Source: Bifidobacterium sp. ESL0732
GTDB lineage: Bacteria > Actinomycetota > Actinomycetes > Actinomycetales > Bifidobacteriaceae
DNA: 64,000 nucleotides
NCBI RefSeq assembly: GCF_029395535.1
Contig: NZ_CP113920.1
Span: 1,550,001-1,614,000 of the forward strand
Direction: 5' to 3'
The translations under genes and the position numbers were made by a program. Positions 57,320-64,000 of this stretch are shown piece by piece (positions within the stretch are counted from its first letter, which is position 1; the number at the start of each line of letters is the position of its first letter). The notes under the pieces were generated by a model that saw only the letters and a list, made by a program, of their open reading frames with translations, was not told the DNA's origin and did not search any database.

Positions 57320-58375
57320 ATGACAGTAAAGATTGGTATTAACGGTTTCGGCCGCATCGGCCGCCTTGCGTTCCGTCGCATTTTCGAACTTCAGGCCCGC
57401 GGTGGCGAGGCCAGTGACATCGAGGTCGCAGCAATCAACGATTTGACGACCCCGGCCATGCTCGCTTACCTGCTGAAGTACGACAGCGTTCACGGCACCT
57501 TCCGTCACGATGACGGCACCCCGGTCAAGGTCGAGTCCACCGATGACGCGATCGTGGTCGACGGCAAGGAATACAAGGTCTATGCCGAGAAGGACGCCCG
57601 CAACATTCCGTGGGTGAAGAACGATGGCGTTGAGTTCGTGCTCGAGTGCACCGGCTTCTACACCTCCGCCGCCAAGAGCCAGGCTCACCTGGACGCCGGC
57701 GCCAAGAAGGTCCTCATCTCCGCTCCGGCGAAGGACGACACCACCCCGACCGTGGTCTTCGGCGTCAACCAGGAGATCCTCAAGCCCAGCGACAACATCG
57801 TTTCCGCCGGCTCCTGCACCACGAATTCCTTCGCGGCGCTCGTCAAGATGATGGATGACGAGTTCGGCATCAAGGTCGGCTTCATGACCACCGTGCACGC
57901 CTACACCGGCAGCCAGATGCTGCTCGACGGTCCTCGTGGCTCCAAGCCGCGCAACAACCGCGCCGCCGCCGTGAACACGATCGAGCACTCCACCGGTGCC
58001 GCCAAGGCAATCGGCAAGGTCGTTCCTTCGGTCAACGGCAAGCTGCAGGGCCACGCCCAGCGCGTGCAGATCCCCGACGGCTCCTTCACCGAGCTCTTCA
58101 CCGTGCTCAACAAGGAAACCACTGTTGACGAGATCAACGCCGCCGCCAAGAAGGCCTTCGAGAACAACGAGACCTTCGGCTACAACGGCGACAGCATCGT
58201 CACCTCCGACATCATCGACGACACCCACGGCGGCGTCTTCGATCCTACGCAGACCGACGTCAACACCATCGACGGCACCACGCTGGCCCGCACCGTTGCC
58301 TTCTATGACAATGAGTACGGCTTCACCTGCAACATGATCCGCACCCTGCTCTACTTCGCTGAAATCAGCAAGTGA
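57320..58375 (+). CDS. gap: Glyceraldehyde-3-phosphate dehydrogenase
   Basis: Oxidises glyceraldehyde 3-phosphate to 1,3-bisphosphoglycerate with NAD+ in the lower part of the bifid shunt. The 351-residue enzyme has the Rossmann GINGFGRIGR, EVAAINDLT, YDSVHGTF, the catalytic Cys in SAGSCTTNS, TVHAYTGSQMLLDGPRGSKPRNNRAAAVNTIEHSTGAAKA and the C-terminal WYDNE-like FYDNEYGFTCN. The ATG at 57320 follows AGGGAGA. Strongly biased, C-ending codons fit a highly expressed gene, and a clean terminator follows. Confidence 0.98.
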   Translation: MTVKIGINGFGRIGRLAFRRIFELQARGGEASDIEVAAINDLTTPAMLAYLLKYDSVHGTFRHDDGTPVKVESTDDAIVVDGKEYKVYAEKDARNIPWVKNDGVEFVLECTGFYTSAAKSQAHLDAGAKKVLISAPAKDDTTPTVVFGVNQEILKPSDNIVSAGSCTTNSFAALVKMMDDEFGIKVGFMTTVHAYTGSQMLLDGPRGSKPRNNRAAAVNTIEHSTGAAKAIGKVVPSVNGKLQGHAQRVQIPDGSFTELFTVLNKETTVDEINAAAKKAFENNETFGYNGDSIVTSDIIDDTHGGVFDPTQTDVNTIDGTTLARTVAFYDNEYGFTCNMIRTLLYFAEISK

Positions 58376-58432
58376 ACACGTTGCGGCGATAAGCTGCAGA
58401 ATCGTTTCATTTCCGAAACGTGATTCGTGATG

Positions 58433-58466
58433 AAAAGATCCCCAATCGTTCGGTTGGGGATCTTTT
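58433..58466 (+). terminator. Terminator of gap
   Basis: AAAAGATCCCCAA and TTGGGGATCTTTT form a 13-bp stem with an 8-nt loop; the last bases of the right arm form the T-run. It lies 58 bp past the gap stop. Confidence 0.93.
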
Positions 58467-58619
58467 CGTATCTGCAGCAGCCATTGTTCATTGCTTACGT
58501 CTGCAAACTTTGACTATCATTTGCCCACGCCGGCACTTTACACGAATGTCGCCTGATCAGTTCAACAAAACCTGAATTCAGAAACGAAATGATGATCTGG
58601 CACGATTAGACTTGAAGAT

Positions 58620-59129
58620 ATGGGCAAAAAACACAAGAAAGCAGCGGGAACGGCCTCTACCCCAGCCACGCGCGAGCTGAGTGAAGCAGGAATTCCCTTC
58701 AAAATCTATGAATATGAACATTCTTCTGACCATATGGACGAAGGTTACGGACTTGAAGGCGCGGAAAAGTTGGGCATCGACCCACATCGTTCGTTCAAAA
58801 CGCTCATGGCTGACACAGGAGATGAACGGGTCATCGGTGTGGTACCAGTCAGCGGGCACTTGGATATGAAATATCTCGCCACGGCCGTAGGGGCCAAGAA
58901 AGCGGCTATGGCAGACCCGAAAGTGGCGCAACGCGAAAGCGGCTACGTGGTCGGCGGCATCTCGCCTCTGGGCCAACGTACAAAGCATAAGACGGTAATT
59001 GACGCAAGTGCGATGCAATTCGACGAAATCATCATTTCCGGTGGCAAGCGCGGTTTCAGCGTCGGCGTAAATCCAAATGACCTGGTGAAAGTACTCGGCG
59101 CCACTGTCGCTTCAATCGGTACTTGGTAG
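58620..59129 (+). CDS. ybaK: YbaK/EbsC-type aminoacyl-tRNA deacylase
   Basis: A 169-residue trans-editing enzyme that clears Cys-tRNA(Pro) or similar mis-charged tRNA. It starts GKKHKKAAGTASTPATRELSEAGIPFKIYEYEH and has FKTLMADTGDERVIGVVPVSGHLDMKYLATAVGAKKAAMADPKVAQRESGYVVGGISPLGQ (conserved Lys and GG-SPLGQ) and VIDASAMQFDEIIISGGKRGFSVGV. Typical YbaK is ~155-160 residues. The ATG at 58620 has no strong ribosome-binding site. It stands alone; a series of 62-bp repeats follows. Confidence 0.92.
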   Translation: MGKKHKKAAGTASTPATRELSEAGIPFKIYEYEHSSDHMDEGYGLEGAEKLGIDPHRSFKTLMADTGDERVIGVVPVSGHLDMKYLATAVGAKKAAMADPKVAQRESGYVVGGISPLGQRTKHKTVIDASAMQFDEIIISGGKRGFSVGVNPNDLVKVLGATVASIGTW

Positions 59130-59522
59130 AGTCGCCTCCTCCCAAATCCTGGGCCCAAAAAGAACCTTCTGATTCTCAATGTCATAAAAATAACCCTCTT
59201 GGTGCGCCAAGAAGCCCTTATTAGCCACTTTGACCAAGCAAACTTCATATTTTGACCTTCTTGGCGCACCAAGAGGCCGTGTTATCCGAAATTGAGGCTC
59301 ATTCTTCTTATTTTGGCCAACTTGGTGCGCCAAGCAGCCGTTTTTATCCGAAATTGAGGCTCATTCTTCGTATTTTGGCCATCTTGGTGCACCAACAGCT
59401 TTAAAAAACGGCAAAATATGGATAATGACATGTTCGTTTCATTTGCACCGTCGCAGAATCAGACCGAGTGTCATATTAGAATAGTGAACGGTAACAATTA
59501 CGTTTCTACAACAGGAGTTGAT
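59130..59522. other. 393-bp spacer between ybaK and galM
   Basis: Non-coding except for the repeat array at 59198-59396. An ATG at 59418 is in frame with galM but lacks a ribosome-binding site and would add ~35 residues unlike the family. No terminator was recognised for ybaK; the repeat hairpins may serve instead. Confidence 0.7.
59198..59396. repeat. Array of four ~62-bp repeats, each with a 14-bp palindrome
   Basis: CTTGGTGCGCCAAG at 59198-59211 and 59321-59334, CTTGGCGCACCAAG at 59260-59273, and CTTGGTGCACCAAC at 59383-59396. The centres are 61-62 bp apart. Between copies the spacers are related: the last two share TTATCCGAAATTGAGGCTCA followed by TTCTTC or TTCGTA and TTTTGGCC; the first two are degenerate. 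The spacing is close to six helical turns. Confidence 0.88.
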
Positions 59523-60473
59523 ATGACTTCAACGACACTGCCCCCTCGCTCGGGACAACAATTCACCATTTCGCACGGCGACTACATGGCAGTAGTCACT
59601 GAGCTCGGCGCCACGCTGCGCAAACTCACCTACCAAGGCAAGGACATGATCGCCTCGTGGGACCCGGATAAAACGGTGCCCTGCACCAACGGCGAGCTGC
59701 TCGTACCCTTCCCCAACCGCATCGAGGACGGCGTCTACACCTTCGAAGGCAAGACCTACGAGCTGCCGATTGACGAGCATGAGAAGCATAACGCCATCCA
59801 TGGTTATGGCTATCGCGCCTTCTGGAAGCTGGAAAGCCTTGAAGAGGATTGCGTATCACTGACCTGGCGCACCGGCAATATGAAAGGCTATCCTTTCGAC
59901 CTTCTGGTTCGTGCCACATTCAGCTTGAGCGACGACGGGCTCAAGCTCACGTTGTCGGCAACAAACAACGATTCCGTAGACGCACCGTGGGCCCTAGCCA
60001 TCCACCCGTGGATCGCCAACGGATTTGACGGTTATGGCGATGAGATCGACGGACAGAACGCCCAATGCAAAGTCACCATCCCCGCACGCACGCACGTCAC
60101 CGTCAATGAGCGTCTGCTCCCCACCGGCACCGAACCTGTAGCCGGCAAGTATGACCTGCGTCAGCCTACGGCCCTCACCGAACAGCCTTTCGACGACGCC
60201 TGGACCGACGTCGAACGTGACGCAGACGGCAATGCCTTCGCCACTCTGACGCGTCCGGACGGGCTGACGGTGAGCGTCGGCGGTGACAAGACCATTACCT
60301 CGTTCCAGATGTGCACCGGCACCGGATTTGCGCCGGAAAGCCATCCGGCGGGTGTCGCCATCGAACCGCAGACCGCATATGCCAACGCGTTCAACAGTGG
60401 CCGTGATCTCATCGTCATCAAGCCTGGCGAGACCAGCTCCACCAACCTCTATTTCAAGGCTGAACAGCGCTGA
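59523..60473 (+). CDS. galM: Aldose 1-epimerase (galactose mutarotase type)
   Basis: Interconverts the alpha and beta anomers of galactose or glucose so that kinases receive the right form. The 316-residue protein has the beta-sandwich family blocks: TELGATLRKLTYQGKDMIASWDPD, LLVPFPNRIEDGVYTFEGKTYELPIDEHEKHNAIHGYGYRAFW (His of NAIHG), the second His in WALAIHPWI and a C-terminal acidic active-site region (FAPESHPAGVAIEPQTAYANAFNSG). I start at ATG 59523 with AGGAG 5 nt upstream. It is monocistronic in this window; the four-repeat array lies just upstream. Confidence 0.9.
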   Translation: MTSTTLPPRSGQQFTISHGDYMAVVTELGATLRKLTYQGKDMIASWDPDKTVPCTNGELLVPFPNRIEDGVYTFEGKTYELPIDEHEKHNAIHGYGYRAFWKLESLEEDCVSLTWRTGNMKGYPFDLLVRATFSLSDDGLKLTLSATNNDSVDAPWALAIHPWIANGFDGYGDEIDGQNAQCKVTIPARTHVTVNERLLPTGTEPVAGKYDLRQPTALTEQPFDDAWTDVERDADGNAFATLTRPDGLTVSVGGDKTITSFQMCTGTGFAPESHPAGVAIEPQTAYANAFNSGRDLIVIKPGETSSTNLYFKAEQR

Positions 60474-60591
60474 ATCGTCCTGGATAGGTACCGTAGATTT
60501 TTTAGTCGAATCTCCGGCGTTGGCTTGCGAGAAGTCGCAACAACGTGCGATAATGCCTAAGGCTTATTCATTGAACGTAAAGGAGTCCATC

Positions 60592-60666
60592 ATGGGAATG
60601 CGCGGACGTAAGCGTAAAGACCGCCGCAAGAAGGCAGCCAACCACGGCAAAAGGCCAAATGCCTGA
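60592..60666 (+). CDS. Tiny basic ribosomal protein, bL37 type
   Basis: A 24-residue peptide, MGMRGRKRKDRRKKAANHG then KRPNA, nearly all basic. It matches the actinobacterial bL37 (24 residues, ending ANHGKRPN-), first seen in mycobacterial 70S structures on the large subunit. An excellent AAAGGAG lies 6 nt before the ATG at 60592 and a GC-rich terminator follows 25 bp after the stop, so this is a discrete expressed gene. Naming as bL37 is from memory of that family. Confidence 0.8.
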   Translation: MGMRGRKRKDRRKKAANHGKRPNA

Positions 60667-60691
60667 GTTCCGTTAGGTACGCAGAAAACGA

Positions 60692-60722
60692 AAAATGCCC
60701 CGCAGTAAATGCGGGGCATTTT
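60692..60722 (+). terminator. Terminator after the bL37 gene
   Basis: AAAATGCCCCGC and GCGGGGCATTTT form a perfect 12-bp stem with a 7-nt loop. It works in both directions and also ends the convergent anti-sigma-like gene, whose stop is 19 bp away. Confidence 0.93.
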
Positions 60723-60740
60723 CATATACAACTCAAAACA

Positions 60741-61034
60741 TCATGCAGAAGCGATTTCGCCGTCGCGGGATTCTTCGAGGCAACAACGGTCGAGCGTGGC
60801 CTCAAGCTTGGCGAAAAGGCATTGTGGCGCTGTTGCCGGACGCAACAAACCGCGAAGTTCAGCAATCAAGGCCTTTTCACTGGCATCACAACAGGATTCA
60901 GGATTAAAGCACTCGTCATCGGGGACGCGCTTGTTCGAATCATAACAGGAGATTTCGATGTCGGTACGCGTGACACCATCAGCGTGTTGGCTTCTCACCA
61001 CCACCCGACTGGTACGCTCGACTCGTCCGTCCAT
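60741..61034 (-). CDS. Small Cys-rich protein, candidate anti-sigma factor
   Basis: A 97-residue protein encoded after an RpoE/SigH-like sigma factor, the position of RsrA-type redox anti-sigma factors. Cysteines are at residues 30, 42, 48, 49, 72, 84 and 85 (ISCYDSN, ECFNPESCC, QCLF, RCCLE). The HxxxCxxC zinc signature of RsrA is not present; the only His is at residue 17. The segment ALIAELRGLLRPATAPQCLFAKLEATL resembles the RsrA C-terminal helix. The ATG at 61034 follows AAAGGAG. Its role as partner of the sigma factor is inferred from position and Cys content. Confidence 0.6.
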   Translation of the reverse strand: MDGRVERTSRVVVRSQHADGVTRTDIEISCYDSNKRVPDDECFNPESCCDASEKALIAELRGLLRPATAPQCLFAKLEATLDRCCLEESRDGEIASA

Positions 61035-61160
61035 CGTCGTTCTCCTTTCATGACTGCTAATCCACTATTATTACTCATTTTGGCCGTTTTGGGGTTCGCG
61101 GATAGTGAAGACAAGGCCTTTTTCCGAATTTCCCGGGCTATTCCTTGGGTTCTTTGGGTT

Positions 61161-61835
61161 TTACCGTTCCGAAGATTTTCCAGACTTCGCCTTTTGTGCA
61201 GGATTCCCAGGTTCTATGCCCATCTCCTTGCCATAACCACGCTGCCGAGCATATTCGGTCAACTCGTCCTTCAATTGCGAGCGCGCGCGGTTGAGGCGGC
61301 TCATCACCGTGCCGATCTTGATGCCCTGTTCCTTGGCGACCTGCTTGTAGGATTTGCCGTCGATGGCCGTATCGATGAAGACCTGACGGCGTTCAGGGGA
61401 AAGTGAATCCAGCGCCTGCATGATCTCGGCCGGCGCAAAACCGTCCAGGTATTCCTGCTCAGCAGATTTCAGTCCCTCAGACGAATGATCAGAGGCCGAA
61501 TAGATGTCCCAATCGTCGTACTCCCCTGTGGAATCGTTGGCACGCTGGGGGCGGCGTTTGGCCTTGGCATATTGGTTGAAGTAGGCGTTGCGTTCGATGG
61601 TGGTCATCCACGCTTCGAAGTTGCTGCCTGGGCGGAAGCTATCGAAAGCCTTAAACGCACGCTCGTAAGCGTCCTGCACGAGGTCCTGCGCATCCTCGGG
61701 GTTGTTAGTAAGCTTCATCGCTTGTCGGTAAAGCGCATCGACGGCAGGCATCGCAAGAGCCTCGAAACGCGCGCGCTTCTGCGCTGTCGTCTCCTGCTCC
61801 TGCTGCTTGGTCTGTGCCTGGTCGGTTTGTGTCAC
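61161..61835 (-). CDS. ECF-type sigma factor, SigH/SigR-like
   Basis: A 224-residue group 4 sigma factor. Region 2 is ALYRQAMKLTNNPEDAQDLVQDAYERAFKAFDSFRPGSNFEAWMTTIERNAYFNQYAKAKRRPQ, and region 4 is LSPERRQVFIDTAIDGKSYKQVAKEQGIKIGTVMSRLNRARSQLK. In Actinobacteria the SigH/SigR group drives the thiol-oxidative and heat stress response. The start is a GTG at 61835 with no Shine-Dalgarno; a TACAAT -10 box ends 6 bp before it, so it may be translated from a leaderless mRNA. The small Cys-rich gene follows after 126 bp. Confidence 0.9.
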   Translation of the reverse strand: MTQTDQAQTKQQEQETTAQKRARFEALAMPAVDALYRQAMKLTNNPEDAQDLVQDAYERAFKAFDSFRPGSNFEAWMTTIERNAYFNQYAKAKRRPQRANDSTGEYDDWDIYSASDHSSEGLKSAEQEYLDGFAPAEIMQALDSLSPERRQVFIDTAIDGKSYKQVAKEQGIKIGTVMSRLNRARSQLKDELTEYARQRGYGKEMGIEPGNPAQKAKSGKSSER

Positions 61836-61841
61836 GTTACT

Positions 61842-61847
61842 ATTGTA
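61842..61847 (-). promoter_or_regulatory. -10 box of the sigma-factor gene (probable leaderless transcript)
   Basis: TACAAT (61847-61842 on the minus strand) is followed by AGTAAC and then the GTG start codon, so the transcript would begin on or next to it. No SigH/SigR-type GGGAAT-N16-18-GTT promoter was found with correct spacing, which is unexpected if the gene regulates itself. Confidence 0.5.
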
Positions 61848-62066
61848 AACGTTCGTCTCATATCGCCCGACACGCGCTTTTCCCGCATTTTATTTAGATA
61901 TTTTCAATATAGGCATATGGTTTTATGAACATATTCAATCAGAAAACTTGATACCATGCACAACGATATTTCTTAGGATTGTTTCAAAAGAGAACCATCG
62001 AGAAGAAAGAATATCGCTCTCTCTATAATGTAATGCAATGTCGGAATCGGAACGCACAATATTGTT

Positions 62067-62831
62067 ATGACAACAACGAAAAACAATGCGGACGCCGACA
62101 ACGCGGCACCCATGCTCGACGCGATAGCACAAGCTCCTCAGCAAGATGAAGACACCACACTCGGAACTGCTTGGCTGCTCGGTTTCGACACCGAGACCAC
62201 CGGAACCGGTTCGGCTGACGCCATCGTCTCCGCCTCGCTGGTTCTGCGCGACCCCAGCAAAGGCTACGAGGGCGACGTCGTGGCGGAATGGGTCATCAAT
62301 CCACACCGTCATATAAGCGCCGGCGCAAGCCGGGTCAACGGGTTCACCGATGAATTCCTCGAGTCCAACGGCGCGGAACCTGCCGACGCCATCGCCGCCA
62401 TCGCTTCCATCGTCGCAGCCGCTCAAGGCAAGCAAATCCCGCTGCTCGCCTACAACGCGCCTTTCGACGTGCGCATGCTGGCCGGTGATCTCAAACGCTG
62501 GAACCTGAAAGCGCTCCCCGATGAACTTCTGGTGGCCGATCCGCTAGTCATCGATCGCGAGATCTCGCACCGTCACGGCAAGCGCACGTTGACCTATACC
62601 ACCGAATACTACGGAGTCGAACCACATGGCGATTTCCACGATGCCACCGCCGACACCACCGCGGCCGTTGACCTCATCCAACCGATGTCCACGCTCTACC
62701 CGAAAGTCGGCAACCTAAAGCTCGGTGAACTCATGGACTGGCAGCGCGAGGCGCACAAGAAGTGGAAGGATTCGTTCAACAAGTGGATGGAATCGCGCGG
62801 CCGTCGGCCTATCACCGATAACTGGCTCTGA
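62067..62831 (+). CDS. DnaQ-like 3'-5' exonuclease (DEDDh)
   Basis: A 254-residue single-domain exonuclease. ExoI is LLGFDTETTGTG (Asp, Glu), ExoII LLAYNAPFDVRML (Asp) and ExoIII FHDATADTTAAVDLI (His, Asp), all catalytic residues of the DEDDh class. The first ~30 residues are polar and unlike the family. A TATAAT box lies at 62025-62030, 36 bp before the ATG. Stand-alone proteins of this kind are annotated as DNA polymerase III epsilon-like; proofreading versus RNA processing cannot be told from the sequence. Confidence 0.9.
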   Translation: MTTTKNNADADNAAPMLDAIAQAPQQDEDTTLGTAWLLGFDTETTGTGSADAIVSASLVLRDPSKGYEGDVVAEWVINPHRHISAGASRVNGFTDEFLESNGAEPADAIAAIASIVAAAQGKQIPLLAYNAPFDVRMLAGDLKRWNLKALPDELLVADPLVIDREISHRHGKRTLTYTTEYYGVEPHGDFHDATADTTAAVDLIQPMSTLYPKVGNLKLGELMDWQREAHKKWKDSFNKWMESRGRRPITDNWL

Positions 62832-63053
62832 ACGCTTCTGTATAGCAGCTACGAAACCAGCAATAGCGGAATCTTCATAAAAGAACACCATATTTTACGG
62901 CGATACCCGATTATCGATGCGGGATTAAGCCCGGTTTCACGTCGGCATGCAGAAGATTCACTGTGATGTGTAAGTTCCATTCGATTGTGACAGGTTCCTC
63001 TTATTTCCGCTTCCATGATGCGCTAGCCTTATGGGTGGCAAGAAAGGTTTGAT
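62832..63053. other. 222-bp spacer between the exonuclease gene and murE
   Basis: AT-rich spacer upstream of murE. I see no convincing terminator, promoter pair or conserved structure in it. Confidence 0.5.
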
Positions 63054-64000
63054 ATGGCTCTGACTCTGGCAACTGCGGTCGAATTGCTTGATAAGCATCA
63101 TCTTTTGCGGGAAATCATCCAAGGCAAGACTTGGTCGCGTAACCCCGCACGTTTTGCGGGTGCCGAAGACGCTTTTAATTCCATCACCTATGACACACGG
63201 CAGGTGCGCGAAGGTTCGTTGCTGTGTTGCAAAGGCCATTTCAAAGCCGACTATCTTTCAGGCTGTGACGAACACGGACTCAAGGCCTACGTTGCGGAAA
63301 CGGACTTCAGCGAGAAAACCGAAGCCATCGGCATTATCGTCGATGACATACGTAAGGCGATGAGTCTGCTTTCCGCCGAATTTTACGGACGGCCACAGGA
63401 CGAACTCACCGTCATCGGCATCACCGGGACCAAGGGCAAAACGACTACCGCCTACTTTGTTCAGTCGATTCTGAACGCTGCCAGCGATGGCAGGGCTGCC
63501 CTGTTCTCGTCAGTGGACAACTGCCTTGACGGACATACCTACACAGCCTCCGCGCTGACCACGCCGGAATCGATGGACGCGTTCCGCATGATGCGCGAGG
63601 CCCTTGATAACGGAATGCGCTACCTGGTGATGGAGGTCTCCTCGCAGGCTTACAAAGTCGAGCGCGTGTACGGGCTCACTTTCGATGTCGGGGCTTTCTT
63701 GAACATCTCCCCCGACCACATCAGCCCCATCGAACATCCTACGTTCGAAGATTATTTGTATTGCAAACGGCAGATTACGACCAACAGCAAGACGTTGGTG
63801 CTGGGAGCTGACTGCGACCACGCCGATCTTATTGAAGAAGACGCTGCGGCCGCGGGCGTTCCTGTTACCACTTTTGCTTTGCACACCAGCGGCGCAACCA
63901 ATAGCGGGACCAAAGCCGACACCGTTGCATGGCCGGCGGATAAAGACCGTACGGCGTTTCATATCGAAGTTGCAGGCACAACCGGCACCTATAAATTGCG
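63054..64000 (+). CDS. murE: Mur ligase, MurE-type (cut by window edge)
   Basis: An ATP-dependent amino-acid ligase of peptidoglycan synthesis; the first 315 residues are seen. The N-terminal domain (ITYDTRQVREGSLLCCKGHFKADYL) recognises the UDP-sugar, the P-loop is TVIGITGTKGKTTTAYFV and LVMEVSSQAYKVERVYGLTFDVGAFLNISPDHISPIEHPTFEDYLYCKRQ is the MurE catalytic block. The C-terminal domain that selects Lys, Orn or DAP is past the edge. Bifidobacteria commonly carry two MurE-like ligases, so this could be either. The start is ATG 63054 with AAAGG upstream. Confidence 0.9.
   Translation, partial: MALTLATAVELLDKHHLLREIIQGKTWSRNPARFAGAEDAFNSITYDTRQVREGSLLCCKGHFKADYLSGCDEHGLKAYVAETDFSEKTEAIGIIVDDIRKAMSLLSAEFYGRPQDELTVIGITGTKGKTTTAYFVQSILNAASDGRAALFSSVDNCLDGHTYTASALTTPESMDAFRMMREALDNGMRYLVMEVSSQAYKVERVYGLTFDVGAFLNISPDHISPIEHPTFEDYLYCKRQITTNSKTLVLGADCDHADLIEEDAAAAGVPVTTFALHTSGATNSGTKADTVAWPADKDRTAFHIEVAGTTGTYKL

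Noticed and set aside
59170..59400. CRISPR array upstream of galM
   Set aside because: Repeat spacing is regular but the conserved part is only a 14-bp palindrome, the intervening sequences are related to each other instead of unique, and no cas genes are present.
61836..61900. SigH/SigR autoregulatory promoter (GGGAA-N16-18-GTT)
   Set aside because: GGGAAA is present but the first GTT is about 28 bp away, outside the allowed spacing.

Overview
The window reads as one chromosomal segment of a Bifidobacterium (Actinobacteria, high to moderate GC). The clearest markers are the order ClgR-like regulator / DUF3046 / recA, the xerD-parA-scpA-scpB run, the DUF3710 and DUF3159 proteins beside a TrmA-type methyltransferase, a 24-codon bL37-type ribosomal gene, a fused OppD-OppF ATPase and an LPxTG/class C sortase pilus locus. 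No tRNA, rRNA, CRISPR array, transposase or prophage gene was seen. Start codons were chosen by hand from Shine-Dalgarno sequences and family lengths.

Layout. 1-6100 is a minus-strand housekeeping block: recA (cut by the left edge, with a LexA-type box), DUF3046, clgR, cinA/pncC, pgsA and ftsK. 6187-7110 is a lone Fic-like gene with a decayed active-site motif. 7179-13117 holds miaA, a RelQ-type alarmone synthetase, a Bax inhibitor-1 family membrane protein and aconitase. 13439-20161 holds a P-type ATPase, a small lipoprotein, an RNA methyltransferase, DUF3159 and DUF3710. 20358-26182 is a sugar-uptake island: a divergent LacI regulator, rbsA-, rbsC- and rbsB-like genes and a VOC protein, with no rbsD or rbsK. 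26268-35062 holds exodeoxyribonuclease III and a minus-strand oligopeptide uptake cluster (two tandem oppA genes, oppB, oppC and an oppDF fusion) with terminators after each oppA. 35261-39268 holds xerC, a small conserved gene, tyrA and pheA (overlapping) and a membrane protein. 39405-46258 holds typA, an NrtR-like Nudix regulator, scpB, scpA, parA and xerD. 46537-52652 is the pilus locus. 52763-54395 is infC-rpmI-rplT. 54781-64000 holds a GNAT and a VOC protein, thiN, an Spx/ArsC-like protein, gap, ybaK, galM, the bL37 gene, a sigma factor with a Cys-rich small partner, a DnaQ-like exonuclease and the start of a murE-type ligase.

How the parts work together. Uptake is represented by the ribose-type ABC system with its LacI regulator and by the peptide system. 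Chromosome handling is represented by FtsK, XerC, XerD, ParA, ScpA and ScpB. Stress and translation control is represented by RecA/LexA, ClgR, RelQ, BipA, the sigma/anti-sigma-like pair and the Spx-like protein. Surface attachment is represented by the pilus operon.

The least explained items are the Fic-like protein that has lost key FIC residues; four phased copies of a 14-bp palindrome on a ~62-bp repeat upstream of galM, and a second ~61-bp tandem repeat that supplies the C-terminus of MiaA; a 35-bp near-perfect palindrome in front of cinA; mutually exclusive hairpins in front of rbsB; a terminator-plus-inverted-repeat leader in front of oppA; and a repeated element in the thiN/VOC intergenic region. 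No wholly new multi-gene system is evident.
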